Positions 15,122-22,675 of a stretch of 34,717 nucleotides of DNA are shown piece by piece. The number at the start of each line of letters is the position of its first letter. Position 1 is the first letter of the stretch. This DNA is from Nitriliruptoraceae bacterium. GTDB taxonomy: Bacteria; Actinomycetota; Nitriliruptoria; Nitriliruptorales; Nitriliruptoraceae. The stretch spans positions 1 to 34,717 of the forward strand of contig SKSM01000177.1 of assembly GCA_007122985.1 (NCBI GenBank). The letters are read 5' to 3'. A program made the position numbers and the translations under genes. Below the pieces are notes generated by a model. That model had not been told where the DNA came from and ran no database searches. It worked only from the letters and a program-made list of their open reading frames with translations.

Positions 15122-17131
15122 TCAGCCGTGCACTGCCCCGGGGACGCCGTACCCCCCGACGACGGTGCGGCCGACCTGCTCGGCGGTCATGCGTGTCACC
15201 TCGCCGCCCGTCAGACGCACGAGACGCTCGGCGAAGTCCACCAGCCCGGGCGCGTCCTCGAGGAGGAACACGTCCAGTTCGATGCCGGTCCGCGCAAGCC
15301 GCATACCTTCGCGCAGCGTGGCCTCCAAGGTCTCGGGTACCGGCGGCCAGTTGAAGACGCTGCGGCCATCCACCAGGTGGGCGGTGGGCTCGCCGTCGGT
15401 CACCATCACCACCCGCTTGACCGGACGCGGGTCGTCGGCGAGCACGCGGCGTGCGAGCAGCAGTGCGTGGTGGATGTTGGTGCCGTAGACCCGTTCGAAC
15501 CCTGCGGCGGCCAGGTCGGCCGGCTGCATGCGCCGGGCGTAGTCGCTGAAGCCGATCAGGTGCAGGGAATCCTGCCGGTAGCGGCCCTCGATCAGCGCGT
15601 GCAGCGCCAGCGCCATCCGCTTGGCGGGCACGAAGTGCCCCTGGAGCGGCATGGAGAACGACAGGTCAAGCAACAATGCCGTCGCCGTACGTGGCCTGAC
15701 TTCCTGCTCAGAGACCTCGAGGTCGTCCGGACGCAGCCCGACACCCCCCGGCGCGGGCCGACGCCCCTCGCCCACCGACCGCATCACGGCGTTGCGCACG
15801 GTCGCAGCGGTCGCGATCGGTTCACGGTCACCGAAGACCCACGCACGGGTCTGTCCGCTCGCTTCCGGATCCGCGCCGACCCGGCGGGTCGCCGGCTCGC
15901 GCCGCACCCGGGCCATCAGCCGGGCCAGTGCCCGCTCCCCCAGCAGCCGGGCACCCCGCGGGGTCAGCTCCAGTTCACCGTCACGGACCCGCATGGCGCC
16001 GGAGCGCTCGAGCTCGCGCTCGACCGCCTTGAGCTCGGCGATCTCGCGCACGGCATCGTCGCCGAGATGTCGACGCAGCCCCTGCTCATCGACGTCGTCG
16101 AGGGTCGCGCCCGCGTAGTCGCCACCCAGCTGCTGCTCGAGGTCGTCGAGCTCGGCCATGCGCTCATAGGCATCGACGATGCGGCTGATCGGACCCCCGA
16201 ACCCCGCCTGCTGCGGCACCTGCGGCTCGCCGGCGCCGGGCCGTTGGTTGCCGTCCGAGGTGTCCCCGGCGTCCGGTGTCGGCAGTCCCTGCGGGAACGC
16301 CGCGGACACGTTGCGCCCGAGCTGATCGAGCTGGAAGGAGAGCTCGACGTCGCCGAACGCCTGATCCGCGAGCGCCTGCAGCTGGGCGCGCTGCTCGGAA
16401 TCCAGTGACTGCAGCAACTGCTGCGCGGCCAGGGCGCGCCGGGCCAGCTCGGCCAGCAGCTCGTCGAGGTCGTCGGGATCGCCGGGCAGCAGGTCGGCGT
16501 GACGCTGTTTGAACGCCGCGAACCGCTCCGGCTCGTCCGGCGGCGGATCGCCGCCGTTGGCCGCGCGGGCCGCGAGCAGCTCGTTGAGTTCGGCCAGCAT
16601 GGCCGTGATCCGGGCGACGTCCTCCGCGGTGACGGCCTCGAGCGCCCCGGTCAACGCCTGCAGGTGGGCGTCCAGCAGATCCTTGCGTAGGTGGTCGGTC
16701 AACGCAGCGAACGCTTCAGCGGCGTCGGGGGAGCTGAACTCGTAGGACGACAGTGCCGTGTAGCGACCCGCCGGATCGGAAGGCAACGCGTCCAGGGTCA
16801 GCTCGTCGAGCCGCGCGTCGTCGTCGCCGCGCTGGGCGAGTGCCGCACGCTCGGTCGCGACGATGTCGTCGAGCTGCTCCGCGAGCTGCGCGAGCGGACC
16901 GTCGGCGGCCACCTCATCCGCCAGCTCACGCCGCTGCCGGGCGACCTGTTCACGAAGCTGCTCGAGCCCGCGCTGTCCCGGGAGTCCGCGTCTGCGCAGC
17001 TCGTGCAGCGCACCCCGGCCGCCGGCACCCATCAGCAGGTCATCGCCCAGCCGGTCCAGCAGATCGCCGACGTCCGGACGCTCCCCCAGCGGATCCTGAC
17101 GGCCATCCCACGCGCTGTAACGCCAATGCAT
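15122..17131 (-). CDS. VWA-domain protein, partner of a MoxR-type ATPase
   Basis: 669 residues. The N-terminal two thirds are largely helical, Leu/Ala/Glu-rich and lack a recognisable catalytic motif. The C-terminal 190 residues form a von Willebrand factor A domain with an intact MIDAS: DLSFS (489-493), the Thr in YGTN, and VTDGE. No signal peptide or TM helix is seen, so it is cytoplasmic. The ATG start has GGAGG 5 nt upstream. It begins 1 nt after the MoxR stop (TGAGATG), so the two are co-translated. MoxR-VWA pairs generally act as chaperone-like machines that insert metals or remodel protein complexes. The client here is unknown. Confidence 0.88.
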   Translation of the reverse strand: MHWRYSAWDGRQDPLGERPDVGDLLDRLGDDLLMGAGGRGALHELRRRGLPGQRGLEQLREQVARQRRELADEVAADGPLAQLAEQLDDIVATERAALAQRGDDDARLDELTLDALPSDPAGRYTALSSYEFSSPDAAEAFAALTDHLRKDLLDAHLQALTGALEAVTAEDVARITAMLAELNELLAARAANGGDPPPDEPERFAAFKQRHADLLPGDPDDLDELLAELARRALAAQQLLQSLDSEQRAQLQALADQAFGDVELSFQLDQLGRNVSAAFPQGLPTPDAGDTSDGNQRPGAGEPQVPQQAGFGGPISRIVDAYERMAELDDLEQQLGGDYAGATLDDVDEQGLRRHLGDDAVREIAELKAVERELERSGAMRVRDGELELTPRGARLLGERALARLMARVRREPATRRVGADPEASGQTRAWVFGDREPIATAATVRNAVMRSVGEGRRPAPGGVGLRPDDLEVSEQEVRPRTATALLLDLSFSMPLQGHFVPAKRMALALHALIEGRYRQDSLHLIGFSDYARRMQPADLAAAGFERVYGTNIHHALLLARRVLADDPRPVKRVVMVTDGEPTAHLVDGRSVFNWPPVPETLEATLREGMRLARTGIELDVFLLEDAPGLVDFAERLVRLTGGEVTRMTAEQVGRTVVGGYGVPGAVHG

Positions 17132-17132
17132 C

Positions 17133-18542
17133 TCAGCCTCCGTACCGCACGCCGACACCGTCGACCGCGTCCCGGTTGAGCCGTCGGCCCAGATGCAGTC
17201 CCTCCAGCACGAACTCCACGGCCGCGGCGGCGAGCTCGGGATCGTCGGTCCCGTCCGCCTCGCCGAGCCGCCGCAGCCAGCTCGCCAGGCCATCGATCCT
17301 GCCACCGAACGCCGCCAGCACGTCAGCGCCGGGTACCAGGTCGCCGGTCAGCACCGTCACCTCGCCGGTGTCGAAGCGTGCCAGCAGGTCGTCGAGGTCC
17401 TGCCCCCCGAGGTGGCGACGCCACACGATCAGCACCGCGCGGCCCAGTGCCTGCTCGACGATCTCCAGCTCCCGGCCCTCCTCGAGCAGGTCGAACTCCA
17501 CCCGTCCGAGTGCCGCGGCCGGGATCGACCGCAGGTCGACCACCCGCGGCACGGCGAGGGCCGCGTCGGTACGGGCGGCGCGGCGCACGGCCGATGCCAC
17601 CAGCGTCTCGTGCGCGCCGATCGTGAAACGCACCGAGACACCCGAGCGCTGGTTGACCTCACTGGAGCTGCGCAGCAGCCGCGCGCATTCGACCAGCACC
17701 TCGTCGAGGTAACGCGGCACGTGGACGGGCACGTCCGCCGGTGGGGCCGCGGCCTCGGCATGGACGATCGCCACCTCGTCGTCGACGGTGTGCGGGTAGT
17801 GGGTGCGCACCTGCGCACCGAAGCGGTCCTTCAGCGGGGAGATGATGCGGCCACGGTTGGTGTAGTCGTCCGGGTTGGCGGTGGCCACCAGCAGCAGGTC
17901 GAGCGGCAGGCGCAGCGAGTAGCCGCGAACCTGCACGTCGCGCTCCTCGAGCACGTTGAGCAGTGCCACCTGGATTCGTTCCGGCAGGTCCGGCAACTCG
18001 TTGATCGAGACGATCCCGCGGTGATGGCGGGGCACCAGCCCCCAGTGGATGGTCTCCTCGTCCCCCAGCGTGCGGCCCTCGGCGACCTTGATCGGGTCGA
18101 CGTCGCCGATCAGGTCGGCGACGGCGATGTCCGGTGTGGCCAGCTTCTCCGCGAACCGCCGTTCCCGGCCGATCCACGTCACCGGAAGCTGATCACCGAG
18201 CTCAGCCGCCCGGCGGCGGCAGACGACACACGTCGGACGCAGCGGGGAGCAGTTGATCTCACAGCCGGTGACGACCGGTGCCGCCTCGTCGAGCAGGTCA
18301 ACCAGACGGCGCACCAGCCGGGTCTTGGCCTGCCCACGTTCACCGAGCAGGATCAGGTCCTGTCCTGCGAGCAGCGCCCGTTCGAGCTGTGGCAGCACGG
18401 TGTCGTCGAAGCCGATCACCCCGGTGGTCAGCGGCGATCCGCGCCGCAGCCGCCGAACGAGGTTCGCCCGGACCTCGTCCTTGACCGTCCGGTCGGGATA
18501 GCCGGCCGCGCGCAACTGCGCCAGTGTCGATGCTGCAGCCAT
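17133..18542 (-). CDS. MoxR/Mg-chelatase-like AAA+ ATPase with a four-Cys insertion
   Basis: 469 residues. The Walker A is GERGQAKT (67-74). A CxxxC-x6-CxxC cluster (C94, C98, C105, C108) follows and could bind zinc. The Walker B position reads IVSINELPDL (177-186), with Asn in place of the usual Asp before Glu. The sensor-1 strand is LLLVATANPDD. The C-terminal half carries the helical lid and a sequence of about 150 residues without clear homology. The combination is that of magnesium-chelatase ChlI/MoxR-like proteins paired with VWA proteins. The ATG start has GAGGAG about 6 nt upstream. It is the first gene of a two-gene operon and diverges from the rhomboid gene. Confidence 0.88.
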   Translation of the reverse strand: MAAASTLAQLRAAGYPDRTVKDEVRANLVRRLRRGSPLTTGVIGFDDTVLPQLERALLAGQDLILLGERGQAKTRLVRRLVDLLDEAAPVVTGCEINCSPLRPTCVVCRRRAAELGDQLPVTWIGRERRFAEKLATPDIAVADLIGDVDPIKVAEGRTLGDEETIHWGLVPRHHRGIVSINELPDLPERIQVALLNVLEERDVQVRGYSLRLPLDLLLVATANPDDYTNRGRIISPLKDRFGAQVRTHYPHTVDDEVAIVHAEAAAPPADVPVHVPRYLDEVLVECARLLRSSSEVNQRSGVSVRFTIGAHETLVASAVRRAARTDAALAVPRVVDLRSIPAAALGRVEFDLLEEGRELEIVEQALGRAVLIVWRRHLGGQDLDDLLARFDTGEVTVLTGDLVPGADVLAAFGGRIDGLASWLRRLGEADGTDDPELAAAAVEFVLEGLHLGRRLNRDAVDGVGVRYGG

Positions 18543-18738
18543 GCCGGCTCCTCACTGACCGTCGCGGCCCGAGCGTACGGACCCGAACGCCGGTCCGACG
18601 GCCTGACCGGGACCGCGTCGGGTCGGCGGTGACAGCGGGGCGCGGCACGGACACGGCCCGTGGAGTCGGACAGGGCCTGACGGGTACGGTCGCGGGCTAC
18701 CACCGGCGGTCGGTCGCCGGGACGACGGGAAGCGAGCC

Positions 18739-19683
18739 GTGGACGAGCCGGACCCGCGCGCGAGCGCTGAGGCGCCTGCCTGCTACCTCCATCCGGATCG
18801 GCAGGCACTGCTGCGCTGCGCCCGGTGCGAACGCCCCATCTGCGCCGACGACGCAATCGAGGCGCCCGTCGGCTACCAGTGCCCCAACTGCGCCGAGGGC
18901 GGCCAGCCGGTACGTCGGATGGTCGACATCGTCCAACAGGCGCCGGTGACGCGCGGGTTGGTCTACGTGATCGGTGCGCTGTTCGTGGTGACGCTCGTCT
19001 CGCCGGTCGATCTGGTCAACCAGTTCGGGCTGCGGCCACTGATCCTCAGCCCGGAGGTCGCCGCGACCGCGCCATGGGCGACCGCCGTGTCAGGCGTGAT
19101 CGGCGAGCCTTGGGTCATCGTCACCAGCGCCTTCCTGCACGCCAACCTGATGCATGTCGGCTTCAACGGCCTCCTGCTGTGGCAGCTGGGTCACATGCTC
19201 GAGCCTGCGCTCGGCCGGTCCCGCTACATCGCGTTGTACGCCACCGGGCTGGCCGGGGGGGCGTTCGGGGTGGTGCTGCTGTCCTGGCTGACCAGCGTCA
19301 CCGGCCTCGGGGGCACCGGGATCGGCAACCTGCTCGGCGGCAACCCCGCGCAGCCCACCATCGGCGCTTCCGGAGCGGTGTTCGGCCTGATGGGTGCCGC
19401 CATGATCGGCATGCGCCGGCGCGGGATCGATCCGTGGAAGACCACCATCGGCGGCCTGGTCGTCCTCAACCTGGTCCTGACCTTCGTCATCCCCAACATC
19501 TCGGTCGGCGGCCACCTCGGTGGCCTGCTGGCAGGAGCACTCGCCGGCCGGCTGCTGTTCGTGGAACGGCAGCGCGCCGCCGCCGCGACGCGTCTGACCT
19601 GGGTCGTGGTGATCGCGATGGTGGCAGTGACGATCGCCCTGGCCCTGCCACTGCCCGACCTGGCACGCGGCTGGCTGGGCTGA
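18739..19683 (+). CDS. Rhomboid-family intramembrane serine protease with N-terminal zinc finger
   Basis: 314 residues. Residues 14-52 form a B-box-like zinc-binding region (C15, H18, C27, C30, C35, C48, C51). A rhomboid core of six or more TM helices follows (about 70-305). The catalytic Ser is in GASGAVFG (S211) and the His in GGHLGG (H259). The conserved HANLMHVGFN in the second helix (134-143) is present, so the enzyme should be active in cleaving TM segments. A cytoplasmic zinc finger before the rhomboid domain recurs in actinobacterial rhomboids. The GTG start has only a weak GGGAAG-type ribosome binding site. Substrates are unknown. Confidence 0.92.
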   Translation: MDEPDPRASAEAPACYLHPDRQALLRCARCERPICADDAIEAPVGYQCPNCAEGGQPVRRMVDIVQQAPVTRGLVYVIGALFVVTLVSPVDLVNQFGLRPLILSPEVAATAPWATAVSGVIGEPWVIVTSAFLHANLMHVGFNGLLLWQLGHMLEPALGRSRYIALYATGLAGGAFGVVLLSWLTSVTGLGGTGIGNLLGGNPAQPTIGASGAVFGLMGAAMIGMRRRGIDPWKTTIGGLVVLNLVLTFVIPNISVGGHLGGLLAGALAGRLLFVERQRAAAATRLTWVVVIAMVAVTIALALPLPDLARGWLG

Positions 19684-19696
19684 GGGTCGACACGGC

Positions 19697-19762
19697 CGGT
19701 CGCCCGTGGACGGCGCGAGCACGCCGGTCACCGCCACCACCAGCCACCCGGGCGGGCGACCG
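19697..19762. terminator. Long-loop inverted repeat after the rhomboid gene
   Basis: CGGTCGCCCG (19697-19706) and CGGGCGACCG (19753-19762) are exact 10-bp inverted repeats separated by 46 nt, starting 13 bp past the rhomboid stop. It could be a terminator with a large apical region. Confidence is low because of the long loop. Confidence 0.35.
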
Positions 19763-19790
19763 ACTTCCCGCGCATTCGCCCACGTCTGCA

Positions 19791-19819
19791 TGGGCACGAC
19801 CGCCGGCACCATCTAGGCT
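19791..19819 (+). promoter_or_regulatory. Candidate promoter of the polytopic membrane protein gene
   Basis: TGGGCA (19791-19796, four of six matches to TTGACA) and TAGGCT (19814-19819) are 17 bp apart. A start site near 19826 would leave a leader of about 43 nt containing CGGAGG just before the GTG at 19869. Sequence match only. Confidence 0.35.
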
Positions 19820-19868
19820 CTCGGCTCTCGGGGCGCGACGGTGCGGCCCCCGTCACGGAGGACCGCTG

Positions 19869-20744
19869 GTGCGTGATCAACCGTCGGACAGCCAGAGGCA
19901 GGCGCGCCGTGGGCGACCGCTGCTGCAGGTCGGCGGCGGCGTCCTCGGCGCCGCCGCCGCGTTGCTTGTGCTGGTCGTGCCAGTGGTGGCCATGCTCCTG
20001 CTGACCCCACGTGGCACGCCGACCAGACTGCCCGACGCGCTCGCGATCGGGTTGCTGACGCTCGCCGGGCTACTCATCGGACTGCTCCTGCGATCGGCCA
20101 GCACGCGCCTGCCCCTGGCGATCACCGTGTCGGCGCTGTTGACCCTGATCGCACTGTGGTACCAGTCGGGGACGTGGTGGTCTGCTGGCTGGGTCCCCAC
20201 CCCACCACTGCTGCCGAACGTCGCGCCGACGCTCACCTTGACCGCCGGTGCCTTCCTGGCGGCCGGTGGACTCGCCGCCGTGCGGACGGCTCGGCGGGAC
20301 GGCCGTGCCGCCGGGCGCGGTGGTGCCCGCCGCCGGCAGGCGGCTGCGACGCCGGTGGTGCACGGCCTTCTCGTCGCAGGCGCGCTGATCGTCGTGGTCG
20401 AAGGCGACGTGTGGGGCCGTGGGGTGATCCAGGAGACCTTCCAGGGCCCTTGGGGCCTGGGGCGATTCCAGTGGCTGGCACTGCTGTTCGTCGCGCTGCT
20501 GATCGCCGGCGGGCTCGTGGGGTGGCTCACCGGGTCCGCACGCGCCGGCTCTCCCGGGCCGGCTGTCGCCGCCGGCATCCTCGTCGTCGCCGTCGCCGTC
20601 GTCTGGGTCTCGCTCGGTGAGCTCGGCGGTCCGCCCCGCAACACCCTCTACGGGCTGGGGCTCGGGCTGCTGCTGACGGCGACCGCCTCGGCGCTGCTGG
20701 GCAGGTCGGACCAACCGCACGGTCAGCACACCACTCGACGCTGA
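19869..20744 (+). CDS. Polytopic membrane protein, family not recognised
   Basis: 291 residues with about eight hydrophobic segments spread over the whole length. Short Arg-rich loops lie between them (for example around residues 130-150, 'RRDGRAAGRGGARRR'), so it is an integral inner-membrane protein. There is no transporter signature, no charged motif inside a helix and no soluble domain. A conserved-looking loop 'ETFQGPWGLGRFQW' near residue 195 could help a database search. The GTG start has CGGAGG 7 nt upstream. It lies downstream of the rhomboid gene after a 185-bp gap with its own possible promoter. Function unknown. Confidence 0.75.
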   Translation: MRDQPSDSQRQARRGRPLLQVGGGVLGAAAALLVLVVPVVAMLLLTPRGTPTRLPDALAIGLLTLAGLLIGLLLRSASTRLPLAITVSALLTLIALWYQSGTWWSAGWVPTPPLLPNVAPTLTLTAGAFLAAGGLAAVRTARRDGRAAGRGGARRRQAAATPVVHGLLVAGALIVVVEGDVWGRGVIQETFQGPWGLGRFQWLALLFVALLIAGGLVGWLTGSARAGSPGPAVAAGILVVAVAVVWVSLGELGGPPRNTLYGLGLGLLLTATASALLGRSDQPHGQHTTRR

Positions 20745-20759
20745 GCGGCGCCAGCGTCG
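20736..20759 (+). terminator. Hairpin overlapping the stop of the membrane protein gene
   Basis: CGACGCTG (20736-20743) pairs with CAGCGTCG (20752-20759) around an 8-nt loop; the TGA stop (20742-20744) lies partly inside the stem. It is a plausible terminator without a T-run. Confidence 0.4.
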
Positions 20760-20994
20760 GCAAGCAGCTGCGCGACGCCCGTGACGGTGATCACCAACCG
20801 CTGCTCCGGCATCCACGTCGGCCTCTGGCCCGCCGGGGACAGTGGCCAAGCTGACGAGGTCGACACCCTGCCGAGGACGTCGCGGCGTTCGTCACCGGTG
20901 CTTCAGCCGCCCGCAAGTCCCATAGTTCGTGCGCAAATGGTCGAGCGGCCGTCTGACAGGCGCACGTTCCCTCCGTGGTGGTGGACCGCCTTGT

Positions 20995-21000
20995 TAGCGT
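20995..21000 (+). promoter_or_regulatory. Possible -10 element of a leaderless transcript
   Basis: TAGCGT (TANNNT) ends 7 nt before the ATG at 21008, and no Shine-Dalgarno sequence precedes that ATG. This spacing is typical of leaderless mRNAs in actinobacteria. No clear -35 box is seen. Confidence 0.3.
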
Positions 21001-21007
21001 CGCCGTC

Positions 21008-21994
21008 ATGGCCGAGTTCGTCGTCGCCGCCACCAGTCCGGTGCCAGACTGGGTGATCGAGGCCGCTGGCGACCTGGGCGTGCGGTTCGTCGTGCTGTCG
21101 CCGCTCGACGCTGACGCGGTGCACGCCCAGCTCGAGGACCTGCGCCCCAACGCGTACCTGCTGACCTGGCCGGATCTCGGGCCGTTCGTCGGCAAGGAGT
21201 TCGCAGACGCGGCCGGTGACCTCAGACTTGTGACCTACGCCGGTCAGTCCCCTGAATCTGCGTTCTACACGAGCAACCTCGATGTCGCTGCTCTCCAGCA
21301 GCGAGGCATCCCCTTGACCACGATGCCAGGTGCGCACCTGGCCGTCGCAGAAGCGGCGCTCGGGTTCCTGCTCGCCTTTGAACTCGATCTGGTCCAACGC
21401 AACGCGGCACGCAAGGCCGACCCTGCCGCGATCGACCTTCCGCCGCGGCGGCGCCGTGGGTTGGTCGGGAGCACGCTCGGCATCGTCGGGATGGGACGGA
21501 TCGGATGGCGCGTGGCGGAGCTCGCGGTCGGCTGCGGGATGGCTGTCCGCTACTACTCGCGGACCCGCAAGCCTGAGGTGGAGCGCGAGTTCGGTGCGAG
21601 CTTCCACGAGCTGCCGGGGCTCGTCGCGACCTGCGACAGCGTCAGCCTGCACCTCCCGATGGGATCGGCCGAGGGGGCGATCGACGCACACGTGCTCTCG
21701 CACGCCAGCGAGCTGACCCTGGTCAACACCAGCTCGATCGCCACCCTCGTAGAGCCGGAGGCGCTCTTGGAAGCGCTCGACAGCGACCGTGTTGCGCGGT
21801 TCGGTCTCGAGGGGAGGTACCGCGCGCCCTACGACGAGAGGTTGCGGCGCTACGGCAACGACCGCGTCCTGCTGCTCCCGCCCTACAGCTCCTACGACAC
21901 GCCGTACGGGGACCGCCTCGGCTGGCAGAGCTACCTCGCCACCCTCGACGCGGTCGTGCGTGGTGAGGACGTTTGCTACCAGATCAGGTCGTAG
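21008..21994 (+). CDS. D-2-hydroxyacid dehydrogenase-like protein lacking two catalytic residues
   Basis: 328 residues with the two-domain fold of the D-isomer-specific 2-hydroxyacid dehydrogenases. The NAD-binding loop is GMGRIG (161-166), in the context 'STLGIVGMGRIGWRVAEL'. In active members the stretch after the Rossmann fold reads NTARG, with the substrate-binding Arg; here it is NTSSI (240-244). The usual TPH with the catalytic His is here PPY (291-293). The reductase reaction is therefore unlikely as known, although NAD binding looks intact. It may be a regulatory or repurposed protein. The ATG at 21008 lacks a ribosome binding site. In-frame GTG codons upstream (20975) also lack one. 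It stands alone between two gene-poor gaps. Confidence 0.8.
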   Translation: MAEFVVAATSPVPDWVIEAAGDLGVRFVVLSPLDADAVHAQLEDLRPNAYLLTWPDLGPFVGKEFADAAGDLRLVTYAGQSPESAFYTSNLDVAALQQRGIPLTTMPGAHLAVAEAALGFLLAFELDLVQRNAARKADPAAIDLPPRRRRGLVGSTLGIVGMGRIGWRVAELAVGCGMAVRYYSRTRKPEVEREFGASFHELPGLVATCDSVSLHLPMGSAEGAIDAHVLSHASELTLVNTSSIATLVEPEALLEALDSDRVARFGLEGRYRAPYDERLRRYGNDRVLLLPPYSSYDTPYGDRLGWQSYLATLDAVVRGEDVCYQIRS

Positions 21995-22067
21995 CCGGGT
22001 CCATTCAGGTCCACGTGTGGCAGGCTGGAGCCCTGGACGCCGACGCGACGACGGGGCCGTCACTGTT

Positions 22068-22098
22068 ACGTCGTAGGTCGACAGCAACGACCTGACGT
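22068..22098. terminator. Imperfect hairpin after the dehydrogenase-like gene
   Basis: ACGTC and AGGTCG (22068-22080, with GT bulged out) pair with CGACCT and GACGT (22088-22098) around a 7-nt loop. It lies 73 bp past the stop and is a tentative terminator. Confidence 0.3.
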
Positions 22099-22202
22099 GC
22101 GGCTCGGATCGCCCACCTGGACGCTCGTCGTGACGGTGTCGCGCGGGTGCCGGTACCGGGCGTCGCCTGCTGGGCTGGTCGACGGGCCCCTCCCCTCTGA
22201 CT

Positions 22203-22556
22203 GTGCGCCCACATGCGGTGCGCTTCGCCTACGAGGACCCCGAGGTCGCGGGAACAACGATCCCCCGCGGCGCGCTGATCGGCCTGGCGCTGCTCTCCGC
22301 GAACCGCGACCCCGCCCGCTACGACGACCCGGACGTGTTCGACATCCGCCGCGGTGGCCCCCACCTCGCGTTCGGGCACGGCATCCACTTCTGTCTCGGG
22401 GCGCCCCTGGCGCGGCTGGAGGGCGCAATCGCCTTCCAGCAGCTGGCCCGCCGCTTCCCCGGCATGCATCTGGCCACCGATCGCGGCGAACTGCGCTGAC
22501 TCGGCGGACTGCTGATGCGCGGTGTCACCGAGCTCCCGGTCCAGCTCGGGCCGTGA
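22203..22556 (+). pseudogene. Cytochrome P450 remnant (C-terminal haem-binding part, interrupted by TGA)
   Basis: The frame from 22203 encodes the last part of a P450: 'VRFAYEDPEVAGTTIPRG', then the L-helix haem signature FGHGIHFCLGAPLAR with the Cys ligand. It meets TGA at 22497-22499. Translating through that stop gives LGGLLMRGVTELPVQLGP and then TGA at 22554. This continues the usual P450 ending (ELRW..GLLMRG..ELPV), so the first stop is best explained as a Trp codon mutated to TGA. The N-terminal 300 or so residues, including the I-helix and ExxR, are missing. No good start or ribosome binding site exists. It is a decaying gene, probably bacterial class I P450 (CYP107-like style) in origin. 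Confidence 0.85.
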
Positions 22557-22675
22557 GGTGCGAGCCCCTCGTCCGGCGCGCACGGCTGTCGGACGTGGGG
22601 CTCCACCCCGCGGCCGGAACCGGTCGGTGTTGCTCGTCCGCCACGTCGTGGAGCGTGTCGCCCCGACGGAGCGTG

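Noticed and set aside
20745-21007. Possible degraded gene in the gap before the dehydrogenase-like gene
   Set aside because: All six frames were read; none gave a recognisable motif, and only a hairpin at the left end and a -10-like box at the right end can be supported.
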